Assembly (NCBI GenBank): GCA_030447925.1
Contig: JAUJNX010000001.1
Coordinates: forward strand, 334,037-398,036
From: Egibacteraceae bacterium
GTDB lineage: Bacteria > Actinomycetota > Nitriliruptoria > Euzebyales > Egibacteraceae
DNA: 64,000 bases
Direction of reading: 5' to 3'
Positions 49,768-58,529 of this stretch are shown piece by piece. The position numbers and the translations under genes were made by a program. A model generated the notes under the pieces. That model ran no database searches. It saw nothing but the letters and a program-made list of their open reading frames with translations, and was not told the DNA's origin. Within the stretch, counting starts at the first letter, position 1. Every line of letters starts with the position of its first letter.

Positions 49768-51252
49768 GCGGGCGCGGGGACCAGCGCGTCGGCCGGCGGC
49801 GGGACCGCCGCGTCGGCGGGCGGCGCCGGCGCCGGGGTCGGGGACGGGCTGGGGCTGGGGCTGGGGGTCGGGCTCGGCGAGGGGGTGGGCGCCGGGGTGG
49901 CGTCGGCCGCCTCGTCCTGGTAGCGCCGCAGCGTGGCCCGCGCCTCCTGCACGGAGGGTTCCGGCACGCCGTCGCGGACCTGCTGCTGGCGCCGGAAGGG
50001 CAGCTCGTCCAGCTGCACGCCGGTGCGCTCGGTCACCCGGTAGAGCGGGAAGCCGGCGATCTCCTGGTCGGTGCCGGTGAAGATCGCGACCTCGTCGCCG
50101 TCGACGCCCAGGTAGTGGGAGCGCGACAGGACCAGGTAGCCGACGCCCGCGGCGACGGCCACCAGCACGACCAGGCCCAGCAGCCCGAGCGCCACGCGCA
50201 CGCCGGCGACGAGGCGCCCGCGGCCGTCCCCGCCGTCCCCGGCCGCCGCCGGCGACGCGGGCACCGGTGGCGGTGGCGCGGCGGGCGCGGGCAGGTCGAC
50301 GGCCGCCTGCGGGGCGACGTGGGCCGGCGCGTCGAGGGTCTCGACCGCGCCGCGGGCGCGCACCCCGTCGGCCGCGGCGGCGGCGCCTGGCGCCGCCCCG
50401 GCCGCGGCGCCCCCGCGGTGCCGTCGGCGGGGAGCTGGCTGGTCGGGTCGGCGGCCACCGGGTCGGCGGCACGGGCCGTCGCGGCCCCCGCGCCCTCCTC
50501 GCCCACGCGCAGCAGCACGACGGTGATGTTGTCGGGGCCCCCGTGCCGGTTGGCGGCGCGATCAGGGTCCGGCAGGCGCTGTCGCCGTCGGGCGCCCGTG
50601 CCAGCAGGTCGGCGATCTCCTCGTCGTCCACCGGGCCGGACAGCCCGTCGGAGCAGAGCAGCACCTGGTCGCCGGGCTCCAGCGCGATCGGCGGCAGGGT
50701 GTCGACCTGCACGGTCGCCTCCACCCCGATCGCGCGCGTGATCACGCTGCGCTGGGGGTGGGTGGCGATCTCGTCGCGCGACAGGCGCCCGTCGCGCACG
50801 AGCTGCTCGACGAGGGTGTGGTCGGTGGTGAGCTGGCTCATGCCCTCGCCGGGGCGGAACAGGTAGGCGCGGCTGTCGCCGACGTGGGCGACCAGGAGGC
50901 GGCCCTCGCGCACCATCACGACGGTCAGGGTGGTACCCATCCCGCGCAGCTCGCGCTCGGCGTTGGAGCGCTCCACGACCGCCTCGTTGGCCGCGCGCAC
51001 GGCCTCGACCAGTGCCTGCTCCGCCTCCTGCGCGCTGGCGAACGCGCGCCCGTCGATCGCCTCCAGCGGCTGGACGGCCATGTCGGAGGCGATCTCGCCG
51101 TGGCTGTGGCCGCCCATGCCGTCGGCGACGGCGAAGACCGTGCGCCCGCGGAAGTAGTTGTCCTCGTTGCCCTGGCGGGCCCGGCCCACGTCGGACAGCG
51201 CGTGGCTGGTGAAGGGCGTGTCCAGGGGGGTCTGGTCGCCTGCCGCCGTCAC
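49764..51252 (-). CDS. pstP: PP2C-type serine/threonine phosphatase PstP (apparent frameshifts)
   Basis: A membrane phosphatase counteracting PknB. The catalytic domain reads SDVGRARQGNEDNYFRGRTV, VFAVADGMGGHSHGEIASD, VAHVGDSRAYLFRPGEGMSQ and LLCSDGLSGPVDDEEIADLL, with the metal-binding aspartates. At about 50,560 one base is missing, so the final catalytic strand (GGPDNITVVLLRVGEEGAGA) is in another frame. A second shift near 50,400 restores the frame of the linker, membrane helix (VALGLLGLVVLVAVAAGVGY) and outside domain with a Pro-Ser tail. The GTG start overlaps the fhaB stop. The intact motifs argue for sequence error. Confidence 0.85.
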
Positions 51253-51740
51253 CGCCGCACCTCGACGGTCGTGCGACCGATCCCCAGCTGGTCGCCCGCG
51301 GCGAGCGGCGTGGGCCCGTTGACCTTTCGCTGGTTCAGGAACGTTCCGTTCGTCGAGCCCAGGTCCGTCACCACCCAGCCTGAACCGTCCTGCGACACGC
51401 GTGCGTGGCGATCGGACACGTAGGGGTCGTCCAGCACCACGGTGGCGGGCTCGGAACGGCCGAAGCTGATGTCCGCCCCGTCCAGCGGGAGGACCTGCGG
51501 GGCGCCCGTCGGGACGTGCACGACGAGCTGGCGCGGCGGGGCGCGGTCGGGCTCCCGGGGCGGCGCCGGCCGGCGCGGCGCGGGGGCCGGCGGGGGCGCG
51601 GGCTGCGGCCGCGCGGCGGGCCGCGGCGGCGGGGAGGTGGAGCGCAGGTCGCGCAGGATCGCGCGGGCCACCCGCCACACGAAGACGTAGAGCAGGAGCA
51701 GGAAGAGCCCCTGCAGAAGGGTCGAGACGATCGGCGCCAT
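51249..51740 (-). CDS. fhaB: FHA-domain membrane protein FhaB
   Basis: A 163-residue protein: one N-terminal membrane helix (LLQGLFLLLLYVFVWRVARA), a Pro/Ala linker and a C-terminal forkhead-associated domain with the phosphothreonine-binding elements ISFGRSEPATVVLDDPYVSD, then RHARV and LGSTNGTFLN. In mycobacteria FhaB (FipA) binds phosphorylated division proteins. It lies between fhaA and pstP and overlaps pstP by GTGA. Confidence 0.9.
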   Translation of the reverse strand: MAPIVSTLLQGLFLLLLYVFVWRVARAILRDLRSTSPPPRPAARPQPAPPPAPAPRRPAPPREPDRAPPRQLVVHVPTGAPQVLPLDGADISFGRSEPATVVLDDPYVSDRHARVSQDGSGWVVTDLGSTNGTFLNQRKVNGPTPLAAGDQLGIGRTTVEVRR

Positions 51741-51757
51741 CGCCCCGGGTCCCCTGC

Positions 51758-52525
51758 CTACCGCCCGGCGGAGAACGTGAAGCGCGCGCCGCCCAGGTCG
51801 AGCTCGTCACCGGGTCGCAGCGTGGCGCGGGTCACGGGGTGGCCGTTCACGCGCACCCCGTTCGTCGAGTTGAGGTCCTCGACCGTGTAGTCGACCCCGT
51901 CGGAGGTGATGCGCGCGTGGCGGCGCGACACCGCCGGGTCGTCGATCGTGACGTCGCACTCCGGCAGGCGCCCGATCGTGAGCGTGCCGGTGATGGGGTA
52001 GCGCCGGCCCGCGGGCGACACGAGCTCGGCCGCCTCCGGCGCGGTCTTGGGCATGACCGTCGTGCCGCCGCCGTAGTCGCGCCGGCCGTTAGGCACGGGC
52101 GCCGGCGCCGGCGGCGGGGCCTCCGCGCGGTCGAAGCGCCGCGGCCGTGCGACCTCGCCCGCCTCGACCTTGCCGCGCAGCTCGTAGGTCCCGGTGCGGA
52201 TCTGGTCGCCCTCGATGATCTCGATGCGCACGGGCCCCTGGAGGTGCCAATCGCGGTCCTGCGCGGTCCGCGTCACCACCGCCGCGAGCTCGCGCCGCAG
52301 CGAGTCCTGGAAGCCGTCGAAGCGCTCCATGTCGTCAGGGCTGAGCACGAACCGGTACACGTTGGGCACCAGCACACCCTCGAGACCGACCTGCTGGTAG
52401 TTCGCGGCGTAGCGCTGCAGCGCCTTGGCGAGCTCCACGGGCTGGAGTCCCGACCGGAAGGCGCGCGCGAAGAAGCCTTCGACGGCGCCCTCCAGGCGCT
52501 TCTCGAAGTCTCGCAGGATGCTCAT
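51758..52525 (-). CDS. fhaA: FhaA protein (DUF3662 plus FHA domain)
   Basis: A 255-residue protein. The N-terminal DUF3662 domain (SILRDFEKRLEGAVEGFFAR, VPNVYRFVLSPDDMERFDGF) spans about residues 1-120; a linker is followed by a forkhead-associated domain (TLTIGRLPECDVTIDDPAVS, RRHARIT, DLNSTNGVRVNG). FhaA binds phosphorylated partners such as the MurJ pseudokinase in mycobacteria and controls peptidoglycan synthesis. It is the first gene of the fhaA-fhaB-pstP-rodA-pbpA-pknB operon. A longer start 48 bases upstream is less likely. Confidence 0.9.
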   Translation of the reverse strand: MSILRDFEKRLEGAVEGFFARAFRSGLQPVELAKALQRYAANYQQVGLEGVLVPNVYRFVLSPDDMERFDGFQDSLRRELAAVVTRTAQDRDWHLQGPVRIEIIEGDQIRTGTYELRGKVEAGEVARPRRFDRAEAPPPAPAPVPNGRRDYGGGTTVMPKTAPEAAELVSPAGRRYPITGTLTIGRLPECDVTIDDPAVSRRHARITSDGVDYTVEDLNSTNGVRVNGHPVTRATLRPGDELDLGGARFTFSAGR

Positions 52526-52572
52526 CCGGTTCTGAACCTCGAAGTCGGGACGGGGGACCACTCGGACATGCA

Positions 52573-52578
52573 AGTCTA
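52573..52578 (-). promoter_or_regulatory. -10 element of the fhaA-pknB operon
   Basis: TAGACT on the minus strand, giving a leader of about 40 bases before the ATG at 52525. The -35 is not clear. Confidence 0.35.
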
Positions 52579-52756
52579 GGGCGAGTGGCGGCGCGGGACC
52601 CGGCCGCCGCCTGTCCTCCTGGTCGCGGACGGTCGGACCGCCTCCAGCCTAGATGCCCCGTCCGCCCGGCGTGCACGCATGAGGTGCGCCAGGGCACGGC
52701 GCGTGCTACGTTCTGGGCCTGCGCCCCGACGCAGTATGTTCGGGGCGTCCCCGTTT

Positions 52757-52843
52757 GGGCGGGTGGCGGAATAGGTAGACGCGCAGGCTTCAGGTGCCTG
52801 TGTCCGCAAGGACGTGGGGGTTCAAGTCCCCCCTCGCCCACCA
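52757..52843 (+). tRNA. tRNA-Leu (anticodon CAG)
   Basis: A class II tRNA with a long variable arm. The acceptor GGGCGGG pairs with CTCGCCC (one G-T), discriminator A, and CCA is encoded (52841-52843). The anticodon arm is CAGGC-TTCAGGT-GCCTG with anticodon CAG at 52791-52793, and the T-arm is GGGGG-TTCAAGT-CCCCC. It reads CUG, the main leucine codon here. A tRNA-Leu beside fhaA is conserved in mycobacteria. Confidence 0.97.
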
Positions 52844-53053
52844 GCAGCACCGGCCGGCGGCGGCGCGACCCGGGGTCTCCCGGACGGCAGCGCCCCGCCC
52901 CGCCGCTCGGGGTCCCCAGGGCGCCGCCCTGTCCGTCCGGCCCCCGTTCCTCATCCCGCGAGGGTTTGGTCCACGCCGCGCAGGCAATCGTTCAGAGGGA
53001 GGGAAGTCCCTCATGCACGAGCAGTTCGACCGGTTGACTAAAGGAAAGATGGA

Positions 53054-53317
53054 ATGAACATTATCGCCTGGATCATTCTGGGCTTGATCGCCGGTGCTAT
53101 CGCCAAGGCCATCCTCCCCGGCAACGACCCCGGTGGCATCATCGTCACCATCATCGTGGGCATCGTCGGATCGGTCCTGGGCGGCTTCCTGGCCCAGGAG
53201 GTCTTCGGCATCAGCGGCAACCAGGGCTTCTTCGACCTCACCACGTGGATCATCGCGATCCTCGGTGCCATCATCCTGCTCGTGATCTACCGGCTGGTCA
53301 CCGGTCGAAGGGCCTAG
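53054..53317 (+). CDS. GlsB/YeaQ/YmgE family stress response membrane protein
   Basis: An 87-residue protein with three membrane helices (IIAWIILGLIAGAIAKAILP, GGIIVTIIVGIVGSVLGGFL, WIIAILGAIILLVIYRLVTG). The family hallmark GxIxGxIA and DPGG turn are present (GNDPGGI). Transglycosylase-associated or GlsB proteins are induced by envelope stress; their mode of action is unknown. Its DNA is clearly less GC-rich than the flanks, with AAAGGAAAG before the ATG. It is followed by a hairpin terminator. Confidence 0.87.
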   Translation: MNIIAWIILGLIAGAIAKAILPGNDPGGIIVTIIVGIVGSVLGGFLAQEVFGISGNQGFFDLTTWIIAILGAIILLVIYRLVTGRRA

Positions 53318-53337
53318 CGGGGCGCGAGCCCCTCGAG

Positions 53338-53368
53338 GCGGGTGCCGGCCGGGAGGCCGGGCACCCGC
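53338..53368 (+). terminator. hairpin terminator
   Basis: GCGGGTGCCGGCC (53338-53350) pairs with GGCCGGGCACCCGC (53355-53368) with one bulged base and a 4-base loop. It closes the GlsB-like gene. Confidence 0.6.
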
Positions 53369-53496
53369 CCGCTGCAGCACGCAGGGCCCTGCCGCTGGGC
53401 GGGAGCGGCACGAACCCCCTGGTGGGGGCTGACGACGGCGAGGTCCCTCGTACCGAGGGCCTCGCCTTCGTGGTGTCCGGGGCGGCACGCCGTCGA

Positions 53497-53530
53497 CTTG
53501 ATTGATCAAGAGCCGACTTGATCGATCAAG
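53497..53530. promoter_or_regulatory. twin palindromic operators, probable LacI-family sites
   Basis: CTTGATTGATCAAG (53497-53510, one mismatched pair) and CTTGATCGATCAAG (53517-53530, perfect) stand 20 bp apart centre to centre, two helical turns. The second overlaps the -35 of the MFS promoter, so a bound repressor would block it. The LacI gene two genes downstream is the obvious binder. Confidence 0.65.
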
Positions 53531-53546
53531 ACAGGGCGACTACGGT
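53518..53546 (+). promoter_or_regulatory. promoter of the MFS-LacI-HAD operon, leaderless
   Basis: TTGATC -35 (53518-53523), 17-base spacer, TACGGT -10 (53541-53546), then seven bases to ATG 53554. The -35 is inside the second palindrome. Confidence 0.6.
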
Positions 53547-53553
53547 GGGGCGC

Positions 53554-54795
53554 ATGGTCCTGTCCCCGCCCCGCGCGCCGCTCCGCGACGTGCCCACCGC
53601 CCGCCTCGCGGTCGCGGCCGTCTTCTTCGCCAACGGGCTGGGCTTCGCCTCGTGGTCCCCGCACATCCCGCGGCTGCAGGAGCGGCTGGGCCTGGGGGAG
53701 GCCGCGCTGGGGTTCGCGCTGCTCGGCGTCGCGGTGGGGTCGCTGGTGGCCATGCCGCTGGCCGGCGCGCTGACGGTCCGGGTCGGCAGCCGTCCCGTCA
53801 CCCGCGTCGCCTACGTCGGCAGTTGCCTCGTCCTGCCGCTGCCCGCGCTCGCGCCCACACCGGTGCTGTTCGCCCTCGCCCTCGCCGTCGCCGGCGCCTT
53901 CATGGGCTCGCTCGACGTGGCGATGAACGCCCAGGGCGTCGCGGTCGAGCGCCGCGTGGGCCACCCGATCCTGTCCAGCTTCCACGGCACCTTCAGCGTC
54001 GGCGCGGGGCTGGGGGCGCTGCTCGGCGGGGGCGCGGTCGCGCTGGCGATCGTCCCGGCGCTGCACCTCGCCGTGGTCGCGGCCGTGCTCCTGCTCGTCG
54101 TGCTGCCCCTGTCGGCCCGCCTCCTGGGCGCCGACCCCGCCGCGGCCGGCGCCCGCCCCTCGCCCGGCGACGCCGCCGGTGCCCCAGCCGGGCGGGTGCC
54201 GCTGACGCCCGCGCTGCTCTCGCTCGGGGCCATCGCCTTCGCCGTGCTCCTCGCCGAGGGCTCGATGATCGACTGGAGCGCGATCTACCTGCGCGGGGTG
54301 GCCGGGCCGGAGGCGGAGCGGGCGGGCGTCGGCGCGCTCGGCTACGCCGCCTTCTCCATGATGATGGCCGCGGGCCGCTTCGCCGGGGACCGCGTGGTCG
54401 CGCGCGTCGGCCCGCCCGCGCTGCTGCGCGGGTCCGCGCTGCTCGGCGCCGGCGGGTTGGGGCTCGGGCTGCTCGCGGGCACGCCCGCCGCGGCGATCGC
54501 CGGCTTCGCCGTCCTGGGCCTGGCCCTGTCCACGGTCGTCCCGGTCGTGTTCTCCGCCGCCGGGCGCGCCCTGCCCGCGCGCGCCGCCGCGCCGGGCCCC
54601 GACGGTGCCGGCCCTGCGATCAGCGTCGTCTCGACCATCGGGTACCTGGGGTTCCTGGCCGGGCCGCCCCTCATCGGGCTGGTCGCCGAGGCCGTCGGCC
54701 TGCCGGTCGCCCTGGGCGGCGTGGCCGCGCTGGTCGCGCTGATCCCGCTGCTGGCCCGCGCCGCCGCCCCCGCACTGGCCCCCGCCCGCCCGTGA
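53554..54795 (+). CDS. MFS transporter
   Basis: A 413-residue major facilitator with twelve predicted helices. N-terminal half: FFANGLGFASWSPHIPRLQE and the loop GALTVRVGSRPVTRVAYVGS; signature MGSLDVAMNAQGVAVERRVG. This last block (DVAMNAQG) is typical of the YbjJ/FucP-like sugar transporter branch. It is followed by a LacI regulator and a HAD phosphatase, so a sugar or sugar alcohol is the likely cargo. The message is probably leaderless and under LacI control. Confidence 0.85.
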   Translation: MVLSPPRAPLRDVPTARLAVAAVFFANGLGFASWSPHIPRLQERLGLGEAALGFALLGVAVGSLVAMPLAGALTVRVGSRPVTRVAYVGSCLVLPLPALAPTPVLFALALAVAGAFMGSLDVAMNAQGVAVERRVGHPILSSFHGTFSVGAGLGALLGGGAVALAIVPALHLAVVAAVLLLVVLPLSARLLGADPAAAGARPSPGDAAGAPAGRVPLTPALLSLGAIAFAVLLAEGSMIDWSAIYLRGVAGPEAERAGVGALGYAAFSMMMAAGRFAGDRVVARVGPPALLRGSALLGAGGLGLGLLAGTPAAAIAGFAVLGLALSTVVPVVFSAAGRALPARAAAPGPDGAGPAISVVSTIGYLGFLAGPPLIGLVAEAVGLPVALGGVAALVALIPLLARAAAPALAPARP

Positions 54796-54878
54796 GCCGC
54801 CCTGCGACTGAGGTGCAGGCGTGAGTCGCCCGGCGATTGAGGTGCAGGCGTGAGTCGCCCGGCGATTGAGGTGCAGGC
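54792..54878 (+). repeat. three tandem 29-bp repeats, each a 10-codon micro-ORF
   Basis: Three head-to-tail 29-bp units (54792-54820, 54821-54849, 54850-54878); units 2 and 3 are identical and unit 1 differs at three bases. Each begins GTGAG and reads V-S-R-P-A-(T/I)-E-V-Q-A, then stops at a TGA overlapping the next GTG. The first GTG overlaps the MFS stop; the last TGA overlaps the LacI GTG. The array thus links the two genes by three extra stop-start overlaps. Confidence 0.85.
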
Positions 54879-55958
54879 GTGAGCCGCCGGGTCACGCTGC
54901 AGACCGTCGCCGACGCCGTCGGGGTGTCGCGCACGACGGTGTCCAACGCCTACAGCCGGCCCGACCAGCTCGCCCCGGACCTGCGCCGCCGCATCCTGGG
55001 CGTCGCCGCCGACCTGGGCTACGCCGGTCCGGACCCCGCCGCCCGCTCCCTGCGCCGCGGCCGTGCCGGCGCGGTCGGGCTGCTGTTCAACGAGGCGCTG
55101 GGTTACGCCTTCACCGACCCGGCGGCCGTGATGTTCCTGCAGGGCGTGGCGGAGGCGGGCGAGCCGGCCCACGTCGGGCTGCTCCTGCTGCCCGCGCCGC
55201 CCGGCGCCCCGGAGGCGCCCGGCGTCCGCGACGCCGTCGTGGACGGGTTCCTCGTCTACTCCGTGCCCGATGGGTACCCGGGCCTGCGCGCCGTGCTGGA
55301 CCGGCGCCTGCCGACCGTCACCGTGGACGAGCCCGTGGCCCCCGGTCCCGGGCCCGCGCCCGGCTTCGTCGGCATCGACGACCGCGCCGGGGCGCGCGCG
55401 GTGGCCCGCCACCTGCTCGACCTGGGCCACCGGCGGGTCGGGGTGGTCACCGACCGCATGGCGCCCGATGACCGCCGCGGGCGCTACGACCCCGCGGGGT
55501 ACCGCGAGGCCCCGTCGCGGGTGGGCCACGAGCGCCTGGCCGGCTACGCCGACGCCCTGACCGCGGCCGGGGTCGCGTGGCCCGGCGTCCCGATCGTGGA
55601 GGAGTTCCCCAACACCGTGGCCGCCGGGCGTGCCGCCGCCGCCGCCCTGCTCGACGTCGCCGACCCGCCGACGGCGATCCTGGCGATCACCGACCAGCTC
55701 GCCCTGGGCGTGCTGCTCGCCGCCCGCGACCGCGGGCTGGCCGTGCCCGGGGACCTGTCGGTCACCGGCTTCGACGACGTGCCCGCCGCCGCCCTCGCCG
55801 ACCCCCCGCTCACCACGGTCCGCCAGCCGCTCGTGGAGAAGGGCCGCGCCGCGGCCCGCCTCCTGCTCGACCTGATCGCCGAGCGCCCGACCCGGCGCGT
55901 CGACCTGCCCGCGGACCTGGTCGTCCGCGCTTCCACCGCACCCCCGAGGAGCCCATGA
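54879..55958 (+). CDS. LacI family transcriptional regulator
   Basis: A 359-residue repressor. The helix-turn-helix is VTLQTVADAVGVSRTTVSNA (residues 5-24) with the hinge helix DLRRRILGVAADLGYAGPDP. The sugar-binding domain contains FVGIDDRAGARAVARHLLDL and LAVPGDLSVTGFDDVPAAAL. It should bind the twin CTTGATNGATCAAG sites before the MFS gene. Its GTG start overlaps the last micro-ORF of the 29-bp repeat; its stop overlaps the HAD gene (ATGA). Confidence 0.9.
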   Translation: MSRRVTLQTVADAVGVSRTTVSNAYSRPDQLAPDLRRRILGVAADLGYAGPDPAARSLRRGRAGAVGLLFNEALGYAFTDPAAVMFLQGVAEAGEPAHVGLLLLPAPPGAPEAPGVRDAVVDGFLVYSVPDGYPGLRAVLDRRLPTVTVDEPVAPGPGPAPGFVGIDDRAGARAVARHLLDLGHRRVGVVTDRMAPDDRRGRYDPAGYREAPSRVGHERLAGYADALTAAGVAWPGVPIVEEFPNTVAAGRAAAAALLDVADPPTAILAITDQLALGVLLAARDRGLAVPGDLSVTGFDDVPAAALADPPLTTVRQPLVEKGRAAARLLLDLIAERPTRRVDLPADLVVRASTAPPRSP

Positions 55959-56635
55959 CCGCCCCCGCCGCCCCGCCCGTCCCGCCCGCCGCCGACCTGG
56001 CCGCGGCCGCCGTCCTGCTCGACCTCGATGGCGTCCTCGTCGACTCGACGGCGGGGGTGGAGCGGCGCTGGCGCGCCTTCGCCGCCGCGCACGGCCTGGA
56101 CCCCGCGGCGGTGCTCGCGGTCATGCACGGCCGCCGCGCCGTCGACACGATCCGCGAGCTGGCACCCGGGTTGCCGGCCGACGAGCTGGCGGCGGCGCTG
56201 CTGCGCCAGGAGGTCGAGGAGGTGGACGGGGACCGGGCCCTGCCGGGCGCCGGCGCGCTGCTCGCGGCCCTCCCGGCGGGGCGGGTCGCGATCGTCACCT
56301 CGTGCGACCTCGCCCTTGCCACCGCGCGCCTGTCGGCGACCGGCCTGCCGCTGCCGGCGGTCCTGGTCACCGCCGAGGACGTGCCCGCCGGCAAGCCCGA
56401 CCCCACCGGCTACCTGACCGGCGCCCGGCGCCTGGGCGTCGCCCCGGCCGACTGCGTGGTGGTGGAGGACGCCCCCGCCGGGGTCGCCGCGGCGGCCAAC
56501 GCGGGCATGCGCTGCATCGCGGTGACCACGACCCACGCCGCGGACCGCCTGGCCGCCGCAGCGGTCGTCACCACGGGCGTCGACCGCATCGCCGTCACCG
56601 CCGCCCCCGACGGCCTCACCCTGTCGGTGCGCTAG
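55955..56635 (+). CDS. HAD family hydrolase (sugar-phosphatase-like)
   Basis: A 226-residue haloacid-dehalogenase-type phosphatase. Motif I is AVLLDLDGVLVDSTAGVERR, motif II GRVAIVTSCDLALATARL, motif III lysine PAGKPDPTGYLTGARRLG and motif IV DCVVVEDAPAGVAAAANAGM. It resembles sugar phosphatases such as YfbT/YniC. In this operon it may remove phosphate from the imported sugar to avoid build-up. Confidence 0.87.
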   Translation: MTAPAAPPVPPAADLAAAAVLLDLDGVLVDSTAGVERRWRAFAAAHGLDPAAVLAVMHGRRAVDTIRELAPGLPADELAAALLRQEVEEVDGDRALPGAGALLAALPAGRVAIVTSCDLALATARLSATGLPLPAVLVTAEDVPAGKPDPTGYLTGARRLGVAPADCVVVEDAPAGVAAAANAGMRCIAVTTTHAADRLAAAAVVTTGVDRIAVTAAPDGLTLSVR

Positions 56636-56648
56636 CTCCCTCCGCCGG

Positions 56649-57679
56649 CTAGGGGGAGGGCCACGGGTTGGGGAGGCAGGGGGCCACGCGGATGGTCTGC
56701 TGGAGCATGACCGGGGCGGGGGCGCCGGGGCCCGGGCAGGCGACGTGGCCGTGGCCCAGCCCGTGGCCGACCTCGTGGTTCACCACGTAGGCGCGGTAGT
56801 CGGCCAGGGGCGCGGTGAACGCCGCGGCGCCGCCGTTCCAGCGGTCGGCGTTGAGCAGCGCGAAGCGCCCGTTCCAGCACGAGTAACGCCCGGCGGTCCG
56901 CAGGCCGGCGCGGGCGCAGTAGCGGTCGACGGTGGCCGGGGTGGCGAGCAGGACGCGGATGTCGGCATCCTCCCGGCCGACGCGCTGGAGACGCCGCGCC
57001 CCGCCCGCGGTCCACCCGCGCGGGTCCGACAGCGCGGCCTCCGCCTCCGCGGCGAAGGCGTGCGGGTGGTCGCCGGTGCCCGCCTCGAACTCCAGCGAGT
57101 AGGTGGTCAGCGGCCCGCCGGTGCCGGCCACCGGACCGTCACCGGGCGCCAGCGCGAAGCCCTCCGCGGTGGCCGCCATCGGCGGGGGCGGCGGGGGCGG
57201 TGGCGGCACCCGGTGCCAGGCGAAGCTGGCCGAGACGTGGCGGACCGGGCCCGGCACCGGCGGTCGCACGGCCGCCAGCAGGGTGACCGCGGCGGTCACG
57301 GGCTGGGCGGGCGGGGCGCGCAGGTCGTCGGGCAGGTGGACGGCGGTGACCCGCAGGTCGCGGCCGCGGGCGGTGACCAGCACGGGCACCTCGCGGCCGT
57401 CGACCGCCAGGCGCACCTGCGACGAGCCCGGGTCGGCGGCCAGCAGGTCGGTGCGGACGGTGACCGCCAGGTCGGGGAGCGCCGAGCCGCTGGCCGGCAC
57501 GGTCGTGACCGGTCCGGCGCCGGGGTCGCGGGCCGCGACCGCCGCGTGCAGCGCGCCCCCGCCCGCGGCGTGCGGCGCGCCCCGCGCCCGCGGGCACGGG
57601 GCGCGTCGCGGGCCGCCGCCCGCGGCGGGGGTGCGACCAGGACGGCGACCGCGAGCACCAGCGGGAGCAGGGCCTTCAC
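56649..57679 (-). CDS. secreted DUF3152 protein with zincin-like motif (apparent frameshift)
   Basis: A signal peptide beginning at GTG 57679 (ALLPLVLAVAVLVAPPPRAA) runs in one frame; near 57,590 the frame changes and the rest continues to the stop. The mature part has VTVRTDLLAADPGSSQVRLA, a Pro-rich spacer and a DUF3152 domain with YRAYVVNHEVGHGLGHGHVA, the HExxH-like HEVGH plus a later histidine, and CPGPGAPAPVMLQQTIRVAP. The histidine motif points to a metal-dependent peptidase outside the cell. Repaired length is about 340 residues. One base change in a GC run would restore the frame. Confidence 0.72.
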
Positions 57680-57689
57680 GCGGCAGGTT

Positions 57690-58529
57690 CTACCCCATCC
57701 CGGGAGGGGCGCCGTGCAGGGCGGCGGGGTCGGCGATCCAGCCCTCCGCCGGGTCGGCCGCGGCCGGGACGCGGTGGTGACCGGCGGGATCGCCCGCCGC
57801 CCAGGCGGCCTGGACGGCGCACAGCACCGCGTCCAGGAGGTCCCCCGGTCGTCGGCGACCAGGCGGGCGGCGAGGGCGCGGGGCACGGCGGCGCGCACCC
57901 CGTAGGCGTCGGCGCACGCGTCGCCGGCCAGCGCGGCGACCAGGGCCGCGCGGCGGGGGCGCCCGTCCGCCGGGTCGACCTCCTTGTAGCGGACCCGACC
58001 CGCGAGGCGCAGGACGACCGCGGCGGGGTAGCCCTCGACCACCGCGGTCGGCCCCCGCTCGGGCGGCACGGCAGCACCGCGACGTCGGCCGCGGCGAGCA
58101 GCGGCGCCCCGGCGTGGAACATCAGCCCGACCGGCGGGCGGACCACGTTGAGCGAGCTGGCCGCGAACGGCAGGTGGCGCTCGGTCGCCCGTCGCAGGTA
58201 CTTGCGGCCCGGCGGCTGCGCGGCGGTGAAGCCGCGGACCAGCGCGCGGTAGGCCCGGCGGTCCAGCGCGGCGGCGCGGGCGACGTAGCCCGGCCAGTCC
58301 GCCGGCCACCGACCGCGGCGACGAAGGCCCGCGGGAGGCCGAAGGGGTGGTCGACCGCGACCGTCGCCGGCCCCAGCCCCGCCAGCACCCGGGCGTAGTC
58401 CGCGGCGGTGGTCAGCTCGTGGACCTCGGCCACGGCCAGGACGCCGCCGCGGAGCTCGCCCTCGGCGACGGTGATCGGCTTGCCGCGCCGCGGGCGGCTG
58501 GTGAAGTCCACCCCCACGACCGCGGTCAC
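57690..58529 (-). CDS. DUF429 family protein (apparent frameshifts)
   Basis: A DUF429 (RNase H-like fold) protein of about 280 residues when repaired. The pieces are AVVGVDFTSRPRRGKPITVA, GLGPATVAVDHPFGLPRAFV, LNVVRPPVGLMFHAGAPLLA, PTAVVEGYPAAVVLRLAGRV and DLLDAVLCAVQAAWAAG, the last with a family aspartate. They occupy three frames with breaks near 58,310, 58,070 and 57,850. The GTG start overlaps the TetR stop (GTGA). The function of DUF429 is unknown; a nuclease has been suggested from its fold. Confidence 0.68.

Noticed and set aside
54792..54878. CRISPR array
   Set aside because: The units are contiguous with no spacers and no cas genes are present; they read as coupled micro-ORFs.
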